The notes under the pieces were generated by a model. The model had not been told where the DNA came from. It did no database searches and was given only the letters and a program-made list of their open reading frames with translations. The translations under genes and the position numbers were made by a program. DNA of 38,909 nucleotides from Comamonadaceae bacterium (GTDB lineage: Bacteria; Pseudomonadota; Gammaproteobacteria; Burkholderiales; Burkholderiaceae_C): assembly GCA_023259355.1 (NCBI GenBank), contig JAHFQI010000012.1:1-38909 (forward strand), written 5' to 3'. Positions 27,903 through 35,414 of this stretch are shown here, in pieces; position 1 is the stretch's first letter; each line of letters starts with the position of its first letter.

Positions 27903-28196
27903 TCAAAATGGCACCCCCGTGACTTGGTTCAGGAAGGCTTGAACGTCGTGCAGGTGGCTGAAATTCCGGGACTGATTCCAGCGCGTGACGATGTACGTGA
28001 TGCGGCCATCGGGCACACGGCGGGAGCGGGTCAGGACGCGCCCACGCAAGGCGAACTGCGCCCGCATGGTGGCGTAATCCTTGGGTTCCTCGTTGCTTAT
28101 TTCTTCGGCCGTGAATACACTGGTGGGGCAAACTTCAATTGAATCCGCTTCGGGTGTGTCCAGCACCCGGGCGGATTTTTCTTTGGGGCATCGCAT
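27903..28196 (-). CDS. Small hypothetical protein of the element
   Basis: A 97-residue protein whose ATG directly follows the TAA of the AlpA-like gene, so translation is coupled. The first 40 residues are charged. The core from MRAQFALRGRVLTRSRR through GRITYIVTRWNQSRNF to AFLNQVTGV has an alternating strand/helix look common in small proteins next to satellite primases. No defined family or function can be named. Confidence 0.75.
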   Translation of the reverse strand: MRCPKEKSARVLDTPEADSIEVCPTSVFTAEEISNEEPKDYATMRAQFALRGRVLTRSRRVPDGRITYIVTRWNQSRNFSHLHDVQAFLNQVTGVPF

Positions 28197-28406
28197 TTAT
28201 GCCCCTCGTGTGCGCTGGGCCAGGAATGCGTCCAGGTCAGACAGGCGATAGCGCACCAGCCGGCCGACCTTGATGTAAGCCAAGGGGTAGCGTTTGGTGC
28301 TGCGCCAGATTTGCAGGGTGGTCGGCTTGACCCCAAGGTAGGCGGCCGCCTCGTTTTCGGCAAGTCTCGCGTCTGGCGCGGATTGGGGGGATTGGGTGGA
28401 ATTCAT
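28197..28406 (-). CDS. AlpA/Xis-like helix-turn-helix protein
   Basis: A 69-residue DNA-binding protein with the MerR-like HTH (HTH_17) pattern: LAENEAAAYLGVKPTTLQIW, then KVGRLVRYRLSDLDAFLAQ. Proteins of this kind act as excisionases or as activators of integrase and replication genes in satellites (AlpA of P4). CGGAGG stands just before the ATG. The gene opens the replication transcript, after a 162-nt gap that should hold its promoter and contains a motif shared with the integrase upstream region. Confidence 0.88.
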   Translation of the reverse strand: MNSTQSPQSAPDARLAENEAAAYLGVKPTTLQIWRSTKRYPLAYIKVGRLVRYRLSDLDAFLAQRTRGA

Positions 28407-28478
28407 CGAACCTCCGGTGGGTTACGAATCGCACAGCGCGTTTCGTGTGGGTTCGATCCTCCCCAAAAGTCACGTTCG

Positions 28479-28490
28479 GTAAAACTTGGT
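28479..28490 (-). promoter_or_regulatory. Shared upstream motif, copy before the AlpA/Xis gene
   Basis: ACCAAGTTTTAC on the minus strand, 73-84 nt before the ATG. An identical 12-mer stands 67-78 nt before the integrase ATG (31129-31140). Similar spacing suggests a common operator or activator site. Confidence 0.5.
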
Positions 28491-28568
28491 ATGCCGGCAC
28501 ACCACCAACAATATCGGCCCAACTTCATGGTTGAGCGTGCCGCTTTCAACCCACCTCATGCTGAGCAA

Positions 28569-29024
28569 TTACCGCTGATTCATATGGGCAATAGCTTCAC
28601 CATCCCCCCCGGGCCCCCGCATCGCCGGTGCAATACAACCACGCAACCAGTCTCTGGCAATGGTTGTGGGCTTCACTTTGACGCCAAACTTATTCAAAAC
28701 TACTGATGACATCCGCTCGGAAAACTCCTTCTTGGCGCCATTTCGGGGAGCTTGGTCAGGCCACAGATCACGCACATGTTGCATTGCATTTTTTCGCTCC
28801 CGATGCCTCTTTTCTGCCAGCTCACGTTGCCGACTGGATGCGTCCGCAATTCGAAGTGCAGTGACCAGTTCCACGAGGTCGCAAGCATTGATCGGTTGTT
28901 GATCCAACAAGCCCTGAAGAGCGGGGATGTCAACGTCATCAGACTTGACCAAAGTCAACAAGGAAGCGACCCGGGCGACATCGCAGCCCAAGTGAATATC
29001 TTTAAGTTTCACGGACTTCGCCAC
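28569..29024 (-). CDS. Hypothetical protein of the element
   Basis: A 151-residue unknown protein. The start is GTG at 29024, with AAGGGG six bases upstream; the preceding stop is 3 nt away. An N-terminal helical part (residues 10-60) and a basic middle (RQRELAEKRHRERKNA) precede a C-terminal part reading GAKKEFSERMSSVVLNKFGV then TTIARDWLRG. The last part could be a helix-turn-helix but does not match a known family clearly. By eye it is less GC-rich than its chromosomal neighbours. Confidence 0.7.
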   Translation of the reverse strand: MAKSVKLKDIHLGCDVARVASLLTLVKSDDVDIPALQGLLDQQPINACDLVELVTALRIADASSRQRELAEKRHRERKNAMQHVRDLWPDQAPRNGAKKEFSERMSSVVLNKFGVKVKPTTIARDWLRGCIAPAMRGPGGDGEAIAHMNQR

Positions 29025-29027
29025 CGC

Positions 29028-29744
29028 TCACCCCTTGCAGTTTGCGATCCCGACAGATGGCACCAGACGCAGCACAGGCCGAACAGGATTAGCCTGCTCA
29101 ACCCAGGCATTGATAGCCTCGATCCTCGCGTTGCGCCGGCTTTCGTCAAAGCGCGTCTTGCCGGTCAAGAGCAATGTATGCAGCCTCGCAGAGACAAGGC
29201 GGAATTCACGTATGGCGTCAGCGTCATAGCTGTAACCGCTGAACTCGTTAACACACATGCCAGAGGCAACCGTCTCGATGAGGGCAGAAAAGCAGCGCGC
29301 CTCCCTCTCCCGATAAATCTGGGGCGTTCGCGGCATCGACGCCAACTCGCGTTCCGCGCGCTCTCTAGCTTCACGATAAGCCCCCTCCTTTTCGCGCCGC
29401 ACCCGATCGCGGTCAATGGCCGCCCAATACGCCCCCATTTCCTCTTCCGAGTGGCCAACAAGCGCTTCAAAAATCTGACTGCTCCGGCGCCGGATAGATA
29501 GATATTTTTCGTCTCTGGGACGGGCGCTGCCTTTTCTCACCGGCTCTCCGTCGTAGTAAGTCGCCTGGACCTTCCCCCTACCTGGTTCACCTGGCATTTG
29601 ATCGTGCCGCACCAATCCAGTAGCCACAATTTGCGCCGCAGAGCCGATAAAGGTCCGGCCCCAACCGCTGACTTCAACTTTAAGTTCATGATCGTTGGAT
29701 ACAGCCACCAATCGAGAAGAGGATGTAGAGTTCACATCAGCCAT
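29028..29744 (-). CDS. Hypothetical protein of the element
   Basis: A 238-residue unknown protein. The start is at MADVNSTSSSRLVAV because GGAGGTG lies six bases upstream. The N-terminal part is beta-like (DHELKVEVSGWGRTFIG), followed by a basic segment (SIRRRSSQIFEALVGHSEEE) and a long Arg/Glu-rich helix (about 115-160). No family is recognised. It is 76 nt downstream of the integrase and 3 nt upstream of the next gene, so it is probably in the integrase transcript. Confidence 0.72.
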   Translation of the reverse strand: MADVNSTSSSRLVAVSNDHELKVEVSGWGRTFIGSAAQIVATGLVRHDQMPGEPGRGKVQATYYDGEPVRKGSARPRDEKYLSIRRRSSQIFEALVGHSEEEMGAYWAAIDRDRVRREKEGAYREARERAERELASMPRTPQIYREREARCFSALIETVASGMCVNEFSGYSYDADAIREFRLVSARLHTLLLTGKTRFDESRRNARIEAINAWVEQANPVRPVLRLVPSVGIANCKG

Positions 29745-29820
29745 GATTGCACCTCCAATGTGCATTGTGGTCAGGCGGAGTTGGTGGTCTCAACACCAGC
29801 CCCGCCGCCTTTTACCCGGC

Positions 29821-31062
29821 TCAATCCGCCGCCGGGCTTGGCGGTTTCTCTGTCTGTGCGGCTTGCCGGCCGCCGCTCACCAGTGCATTGGTGGCTCGCT
29901 CCATGGCCTCGCGCACCGGGTCGGTATCGGCAATCCGCTGGTACACGGCCGCCGCTTGCAGGCTCTTGTGCCCCAAGGCTTTGGCATTGATGGCGGTACT
30001 GGCGCCAGTGCGCACCAGCCAGGACCCCATGGTGCGGCGCAGGTCGTGAATTCTCAAATCATCCAGGCCGGCGCGGCGCTGCAGCGTAGCCCAGGCGCGT
30101 TTTGGCTCCTGGTAGTGCCCGGTCTTGCTGTCTGCCGGGAACACCCACGGCGATGACTTCGCATGCTCTTTGTGCCGGGGCTTCAACACGGCCACGGCCT
30201 CGGGGGTCAAGGGGATCAGCATTTCCTCGCCGGCCTTGGCATCCACGGCCCGAATGCGCCAGGTCGCCGCGCCCATGTCCACATCGGCCCAGCGCATGGC
30301 CAGCACGTTGGAGCGCCGCGCGCCGGTCAGCAGCGCCAGGGTGAAAAAGCTCTTGGCCGGCTCGGCCGTCTCTCCCAGCGCCTCGAAGAACCGCGCCAGC
30401 TCGGCCGGTTGAAGGTAGCGGGTGCGCGAGGCCTCGGTGTTCTTCCTGACGGCTTCGGCCGGGTTGTCGCCGCTCCACAACCGGGCATCCTTGGCCCAAT
30501 TGAAAACCGCCTTGACCAGCGTGATGCACCGGTTTGCACTTACAGGCGCCCCGGTCTTCTTGCCTTCCTCTTTCGGTTGACCCTTGGTCACAGCACCGTG
30601 CAGCGCCCGCACCTTGTCGTGCGTGATGGCAGACAGGCGGCTTTTCCCGATGGCCGGATCGATGTACACCTTATTCAGACGTTCGAACTCGGCGCGGCTG
30701 CTCGCGCGCAGCCCGGGGTGCGCTTCCAGGTACTGGGTGAACAGTTCGCCGTAGGTCATCTCGCCACGGCGGGCGCGGCCGGCGGCCGCGTAGCTTTGCC
30801 CCATGGCAAGCTGGGCCACGATCTGTTTGGCGCTGGTGCGAGCGTTTTCCGGCGTCAGCTTGTCCGCCGTGCCGATGGTGACGCGCTCAAGCGCCCCACC
30901 CTTGGCACGCGCCAGGACGCAATAGGTCTTCACGCCGGCCGCACTGACGCGCAGGCGCAGGCCGGGTTGTTCCGTGTCTTGGTACTCGGCCCGCTTGCCA
31001 GGATCGGCTGGCGGCAATGCCAACACGCTGGTCTTCGTGAACCTGAATTTGGTCTCGCTCAT
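29821..31062 (-). CDS. int: Tyrosine recombinase/integrase (P4-type)
   Basis: A 413-residue site-specific recombinase that would join the element to tRNA-Arg. The start is at MSETKFRFTKTSV, with AAGGGC just upstream; the longer frame to 31113 runs through the arm repeats and is rejected. The N-terminal arm-binding domain (DUF4102-like: GLRLRVSAAGVKTYCVL) covers about 1-90 and the core-binding helices 100-200. The catalytic domain has Arg249 (LLTGARRSNVL), His339 and Arg342 (IHDLRRTMGSW), His365 (ALGHKS) and Tyr374 (AAVYQRI). All catalytic residues are present, so the enzyme appears functional. Confidence 0.95.
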   Translation of the reverse strand: MSETKFRFTKTSVLALPPADPGKRAEYQDTEQPGLRLRVSAAGVKTYCVLARAKGGALERVTIGTADKLTPENARTSAKQIVAQLAMGQSYAAAGRARRGEMTYGELFTQYLEAHPGLRASSRAEFERLNKVYIDPAIGKSRLSAITHDKVRALHGAVTKGQPKEEGKKTGAPVSANRCITLVKAVFNWAKDARLWSGDNPAEAVRKNTEASRTRYLQPAELARFFEALGETAEPAKSFFTLALLTGARRSNVLAMRWADVDMGAATWRIRAVDAKAGEEMLIPLTPEAVAVLKPRHKEHAKSSPWVFPADSKTGHYQEPKRAWATLQRRAGLDDLRIHDLRRTMGSWLVRTGASTAINAKALGHKSLQAAAVYQRIADTDPVREAMERATNALVSGGRQAAQTEKPPSPAAD

Positions 31063-31093
31063 GTGCCCTTTTCCCGTAGCCGTGGGTCGTTTG

Positions 31094-31113
31094 GGGTAAC
31101 ACCGGGGTAACAA
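31094..31113 (+). promoter_or_regulatory. Right arm-type integrase site (putative)
   Basis: Tandem GGGTAAC units matching the left copy (21843-21862) at 19 of 20 positions. A further inverted unit, GTTACCC, lies at 31142-31148. They lie between the integrase ATG and attR, so integrase binding could also repress its own gene. Confidence 0.6.
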
Positions 31114-31128
31114 GACCTAGTAAATTTC

Positions 31129-31140
31129 GTAAAACTTGGT
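31129..31140 (-). promoter_or_regulatory. Shared upstream motif, copy before int
   Basis: ACCAAGTTTTAC on the minus strand, the same 12-mer as at 28479-28490. It is flanked by the arm repeats. Confidence 0.5.
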
Positions 31141-31176
31141 CGTTACCCGTTAAGCGAGACTCTATCGTAACTATTT

Positions 31177-31207
31177 GATTTGTCTAGATTAATAAAGATT
31201 TGTCTAG
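31177..31207 (+). repeat. Two direct repeats near attR
   Basis: GATTTGTCTAG occurs at 31177-31187 and 31197-31207, exactly 20 nt apart with an AT-rich spacer, 36 nt inside attR. The TTTGTCTA core belongs to the same repeat family as the arrays at 21915 and 25381. The period of about two helix turns suits protein binding on one face. Confidence 0.65.
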
Positions 31208-31242
31208 CCGTGGTTCGGCGTGGAAAACAGGCTAAAAACAAT

Positions 31243-31280
31243 CTTCTAAGCCGTAGGTCGGGGGTTCGAGTCCCTCCGGG
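31243..31280 (+). repeat. attR, 38-bp direct repeat (right copy)
   Basis: Identical to 21751-21788. The following bases are GGCCA, whereas the left copy has CAGGCCA. The remnant therefore lacks CA and could not form a proper acceptor stem. Confidence 0.92.
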
Positions 31281-31302
31281 GGCCAAATCCCCCCGGCCCC
31301 AA

Positions 31303-33357
31303 TCACAGCAGGTAGCCGGCCACCCGCTGGATTTTCGCCTCCGCCTCCGCGTAGGCTTTCACTGAATGCAGTTGTCGTGCCGCAGCAATGTCCCCGGACA
31401 CGATCAAATCAGCATGTGTCATCGTCAACTGCGCGCCGGACACGCCTTGCGTCTCCTGCACACGCTTGCGGTAGGCCGCGAATTTCTCGGGCGCGCCGAC
31501 ATCGGCGTACATCAGGGCCACGGTCGTCAGCGCCTGCGCCTTCGCGGCACCCAGCTTGGCGTCGGCCGCGGCCTCCAGCCGGTCAATGGCGGCCTTGAAT
31601 TTTTCATGCCCGCTCACCTCTGGCGCCGCGGCCAGCCACCGCAGCAGGTTCGCCCGCGCTGTGACGGAGGCTTCCTTTTCGATCAGGTCGAGTGCCGCGC
31701 CCAGTCGAGACGGGATTTCGGCTCCGAGGCCTGCGACCGTCTTGCCACGCAGATCGAGTGCCATCAACCGGATCGCGGTCTCGTTGTTCGGCGCCTGGGC
31801 AACCAGCGCACCGATATCGGTCGAAAGCGCACGCACACGCGCCCAAGCCCCTTCGCTGGCTTTGGCCACGCTGTCAGCCAGCAGGGTCCGACCCAACGCC
31901 ACCAGGAACTCGCCACCTACCGCGTTTCGCTGTCCCACATCCGAGATATGGGTCAAAGAGTCTCGCGCCAGTTTCAGGAACGCCACGGACACCTCTGTCG
32001 GCAGGCCCGGGGACTCGCCGAGGATCGCGCCCACCCTGGCCAGCGCCAGCGTTCGGGCCGCAGGATCAGGTAGGGCGCTGGCATCGGTTCGCAAGGCGTC
32101 CACCAACGGGCGTCGACGGCCCTCCGGACTGGCCGCCACGCTCCAGGCCCGCACTTCGATATCGACCTGGTTCACCAGGGCCGCCAACTCCTTGTCCGCA
32201 GCGACGGCCGGCCCCGCACGCAGCGACTTGACCACTTCCCTGGCACGCGGCAGCTGCCCCATCTCGGCCAGGGCCCTTGCAAATTCGATGTCCAGCGCGA
32301 GCTTGTGCTGGGCCGGAAGAGGCGCGGCCGCCGAATCCGCCCCGCCTGATGTCCCGGCCACGGCCGAACCCGGCGCGGCTTTCATGTCGGCCGATCCGCC
32401 GGCACCCGGCGCCCCGCCAGCCCCTCCAGCACCCTGCCCGGTCTTGACGCCGACGGCGCCGGCCAGCGCCTGCGACGCCGCCACGGCCTGCTCCACCGTC
32501 AGCGTCTTGCCGCCGACGTGGCCCTGGCCTGCGGCCGCGACGAGCGAGTCTTCGGGCGCGGGCCCGCCGCCGTCGATATCAGCAGCATCACCGGGCGCGC
32601 CGGACGAAGGCGATCCCAGTTTTTCAAAGCTCTTTTCAATGTCGGGTGCGGCCGGCCCTTTCGGGACATTGGCCGCCGCCACGGTCGCGGACTGGCCGCC
32701 TTTCCATTGACCCACGCCAAACGCAGCCCCCAGCAACACCAGCACGCCTGCCGCCTTGGCCACACCGGCAAAACGCCCCAGGGCGCTCGGCTTGGCGTCG
32801 AGCCCGTATTCCTCCGCCAGCTCCCTGCGAATCTCATCACGCAAAGCCGCCTCGCGGGCTTCACGGTTTCGCTTCTCGCTGGCCTTGAGATCCTTGGCGC
32901 GCTGCAATTCAAGGCGCTCGCGCTCCTGTTCCAGCATCCGCTTGCGCATCAGGAACTCTTCAGAAACCTTGTCGACGAAAACGCCGCAGCTGGGGCACTG
33001 GCGCTCGGCGGTCAACTGGACTTTTTTCTCGCAAGCGGGACAGGCGTACTGCTCATCCACGCCCCCCTTGGACAAGCCCTCCAGCGCCAGCACGGGCGCG
33101 AGATCGACCTCCAGGCCGGCCTGGGTAAAGTCTCGCTTGGCCTTGTCGGCCTTGTCACGGGTCACTTCATGGCCGATCTTGACCTTGGGTGTTTTTTCGA
33201 GGACCTGAATCAGCTTCTCGATCTTGTCGACCGGGATAATGCCGTCGAGAATGGCCTTGTCCCTGATGACGGCGAGTTGGGCACCCGAGGGGACCCGAAC
33301 AAACACGTCGTAGCACGGGCCTTTTGTTTCCGGGTTTGCTTGCTGCTCTGTATCCAT
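31303..33357 (-). CDS. Zinc-ribbon, single-pass membrane protein of unknown function
   Basis: A 684-residue protein. Residues 15-95 form a compact alpha/beta domain (CYDVFVRVPSGAQLAVIRD). A four-cysteine zinc ribbon follows (C106, C109, C121, C124; YACPACEKK and CPSCGVF). A charged coiled coil occupies about 133-185. One membrane helix lies at about 198-216 (GVLVLLGAAFGVGQW). A Gly/Ala/Pro-rich linker (220-330) leads to a long helical C-terminal half with repeat-like helices (about 340-680), TPR-like in look. The family is not recognised. The topology suggests a cytoplasmic sensor part and a periplasmic helical scaffold. It diverges from the PhoX gene and ends 22 nt from attR. Confidence 0.85.
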   Translation of the reverse strand: MDTEQQANPETKGPCYDVFVRVPSGAQLAVIRDKAILDGIIPVDKIEKLIQVLEKTPKVKIGHEVTRDKADKAKRDFTQAGLEVDLAPVLALEGLSKGGVDEQYACPACEKKVQLTAERQCPSCGVFVDKVSEEFLMRKRMLEQERERLELQRAKDLKASEKRNREAREAALRDEIRRELAEEYGLDAKPSALGRFAGVAKAAGVLVLLGAAFGVGQWKGGQSATVAAANVPKGPAAPDIEKSFEKLGSPSSGAPGDAADIDGGGPAPEDSLVAAAGQGHVGGKTLTVEQAVAASQALAGAVGVKTGQGAGGAGGAPGAGGSADMKAAPGSAVAGTSGGADSAAAPLPAQHKLALDIEFARALAEMGQLPRAREVVKSLRAGPAVAADKELAALVNQVDIEVRAWSVAASPEGRRRPLVDALRTDASALPDPAARTLALARVGAILGESPGLPTEVSVAFLKLARDSLTHISDVGQRNAVGGEFLVALGRTLLADSVAKASEGAWARVRALSTDIGALVAQAPNNETAIRLMALDLRGKTVAGLGAEIPSRLGAALDLIEKEASVTARANLLRWLAAAPEVSGHEKFKAAIDRLEAAADAKLGAAKAQALTTVALMYADVGAPEKFAAYRKRVQETQGVSGAQLTMTHADLIVSGDIAAARQLHSVKAYAEAEAKIQRVAGYLL

Positions 33358-33470
33358 GACTGGGCACCGCTGTAGATGTGAAAAGTTGTGGCAACTGTAT
33401 CAAAACCCTTGTTGCAAAAACCGGTTTGCGCCGTCCGCAGCGACAGGCATCCCGTCGCCGCCATCCATCC

Positions 33471-35345
33471 ATGCCGCCAGATCGCCCTGACACCGTCCTT
33501 GACCCCGATCGCCGCCTTGTCCTGAAACAATCGGGCGTCGCGGCCATCGCCGCCCTGCTGGGCCAGAGCGGCGCCGCAAGGGCGGCCATTTCAGCGGCCC
33601 CGATGGGTTTCACCGCGGTGCCGGCTTCGCTGCGCGACGCCGTCGTGGTCCCGCCGGAGTACGAATACCGGGTGCTCTACCGCTGGGGCGATCCGACCGG
33701 CATCGCCGGCAACATGCCGGAATTCAGACCGGACGCGTCCAACACCGCGGACGAGCAGGCCGCGCAGGCCGGCATGCACCACGACGGCATGCATTTCTTT
33801 CCGCTGGGCACCGACGGAAGGCGGGCCTTGCTCGTGTTGAACCACGAATACACCGACGAGCAATTGCTGCACCCCCACGGCAGCAAGCCCCTCACATTGG
33901 AAAAGGTGCGCAAATCCCAGCAGGCCATGGGCGTGTCCGTGATCGAGATCCAGCGCACCTCCACCGGCTGGCAGCAGGTGTTGCCGTCACCTTACGCGCG
34001 CCGCATCCACGGCAACACGCCGATGCGCGTGGGCGGCCCCGCTGCGGGCTCACCCCTCATGAAAACCACGGCGGACCCCGCCGGCCAGCGGGTGCTGGGC
34101 ACTTTCGCCAACTGCGCCATGGGCGTCACGCCGTGGGGCACCTACCTGACCTGCGAGGAAAATTTTCAAGGCTACTTTGGTGGGCCCTCCGACCCGGCTT
34201 TTCGCGCCGACACGGCCTCCCGGCGCTATGGCACCGTGCCCGGTGGACAGTGGGTGGACTGGTTTCGCCTGGACGAGCGATTCGACGTGTCCAGACACCC
34301 CAACGAGCCGAACCGCTTCGGCTGGGTGATCGAAATCGACCCGATGGACCCGAACTCCACCCCCGTCAAACGCACGGCGCTGGGCCGCAAGCGGACCGAA
34401 AGCGCCACCTGCACGCTCACGCGCGATGGCCGCGTGGCGGTGTACATGGGTGACGACGGCGCATTCGAATACATCTACAAGTTCGTCAGCCGCGACCGCG
34501 TGAACCCCGGCGGCCTCGCCGCCAACCGGGATCTGCTCGATCACGGCACCCTCTATGTCGCGCGTTTTGATCCGAACGGGCAAGGCGCCTGGCTCGAACT
34601 GCGCCACGGCGAGGGCGGCCTGACGCCTGAGAAAGGCTTCGCCGCCCCCGCCGAGGTGGTGATCAAGGCGCGCCTGGCCGCCGACGCCGTGGGCGCCACG
34701 CCCATGGACCGCCCCGAGTGGATCGCCGTGCACCCCCAGAGCGGCGAGGTGTTCGTCACGCTGACCCACAACAGCCAGCGCGGCGCCCCCAGCCGGCCCG
34801 CCGCGGACGCCGCCAACCCGCGTGCGGGCAACCTGGGTGGCCACATCGTGCGGTGGCGGGAAGCCGGCGCCGACGCGGCAGCCACCACCTTCGCCTGGAG
34901 CCACTTCGTGCTTGCCGGCGACCCGACGCTACCCGGCGCCGCCACGCATTACCCCAGCACGCCTGCCGACCCGTTCGGCGCGCCCGATGGCCTGCATTTC
35001 GACAGCGGCGGCCTGTTGTGGATCCAGACCGACATGAGCGGCCAGGCCATCGGCAAAGGCGCCTACGCGAACCTCGGCAACAACGCGCTGCTCTGCGCCA
35101 ACCCGTCCACAGGGCAGATCAAGCGCTTTCTGACGGGGCCCCGGGGCTGCGAGATCACCGGCTGCGTGGTCACCCCCGACCGCACCAGCCTGTTCGTCAA
35201 CATCCAGCATCCGGGCGAGACCCGGGACGACGGCAGCGGCAGCCCCAACAGCGCCTGGCCCGATGGCACGACACCCGGATCGGCCCGGCCGCGCTCAGCG
35301 ACCGTGGTGGTCTGGCGGCGCGATGGCAAAGTGGTTGGAAGCTGA
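33471..35345 (+). CDS. PhoX family phosphatase (DUF839), Tat-exported
   Basis: A 624-residue alkaline phosphatase-like protein of the PhoX/DUF839 family; known members are calcium- and iron-dependent phosphomonoesterases exported by Tat. The start at 33471 puts the twin-arginine signal DRRLVLKQSG at residues 13-22, followed by a hydrophobic stretch ending near AARAA. Family segments are LLVLNHEYTDEQLL, MGVTPWGTYLTCEENFQGYF, RFGWVIEIDPMDP, VAVYMGDDGAFEYIYKFVS, PEWIAVHPQSGEVFVTLTHN and DGLHFDSGGLLWIQTD. A longer frame to 33378 is open but less convincing. No Pho box was identified. Confidence 0.93.
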   Translation: MPPDRPDTVLDPDRRLVLKQSGVAAIAALLGQSGAARAAISAAPMGFTAVPASLRDAVVVPPEYEYRVLYRWGDPTGIAGNMPEFRPDASNTADEQAAQAGMHHDGMHFFPLGTDGRRALLVLNHEYTDEQLLHPHGSKPLTLEKVRKSQQAMGVSVIEIQRTSTGWQQVLPSPYARRIHGNTPMRVGGPAAGSPLMKTTADPAGQRVLGTFANCAMGVTPWGTYLTCEENFQGYFGGPSDPAFRADTASRRYGTVPGGQWVDWFRLDERFDVSRHPNEPNRFGWVIEIDPMDPNSTPVKRTALGRKRTESATCTLTRDGRVAVYMGDDGAFEYIYKFVSRDRVNPGGLAANRDLLDHGTLYVARFDPNGQGAWLELRHGEGGLTPEKGFAAPAEVVIKARLAADAVGATPMDRPEWIAVHPQSGEVFVTLTHNSQRGAPSRPAADAANPRAGNLGGHIVRWREAGADAAATTFAWSHFVLAGDPTLPGAATHYPSTPADPFGAPDGLHFDSGGLLWIQTDMSGQAIGKGAYANLGNNALLCANPSTGQIKRFLTGPRGCEITGCVVTPDRTSLFVNIQHPGETRDDGSGSPNSAWPDGTTPGSARPRSATVVVWRRDGKVVGS

Positions 35346-35350
35346 AAGAT

Positions 35351-35378
35351 TTGCAATATACTTCATGAAAAATAACAA
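35351..35378 (+). promoter_or_regulatory. Possible promoter of the flavodoxin gene
   Basis: An AT-rich patch in a GC-rich surrounding. TTGCAA (35351-35356) and TAACAA (35373-35378) are separated by 16 nt, 37 nt before the ATG. It is a weak match to the sigma70 pattern. Confidence 0.35.
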
Positions 35379-35414
35379 AAAGCAATTTAATGCACAAACT
35401 GGAGACACTCAGCA

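Larger units (their letters stand above)
21751..31280. mobile_element. tRNA-Arg-integrated satellite-like element with its own capsid gene
   Basis: A roughly 9.5-kb element bounded by 38-bp direct repeats of the tRNA-Arg 3' part. The integrase is next to the right end and all genes read leftward. Order from the right: tyrosine integrase, two hypotheticals, AlpA/Xis-like regulator, 97-residue protein, Toprim protein, broken DUF3987 gene, repeat array, 96- and 177-residue proteins, and the protease-capsid fusion. Absent are portal, terminase, head-tail joining and tail genes, and lysis genes. The make-up resembles phage satellites (PICI-like), but reduction of a prophage is equally possible. 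Only the DUF3987 gene shows visible damage. Confidence 0.85.

Noticed and set aside
31243-31285. Second functional tRNA-Arg
   Set aside because: Only the 3' part is present, with two bases missing in the acceptor end; it is an att remnant.
31180-31365. Short plus-strand frame through attR
   Set aside because: It spans the integration junction and the tRNA remnant, so it is an accidental frame.
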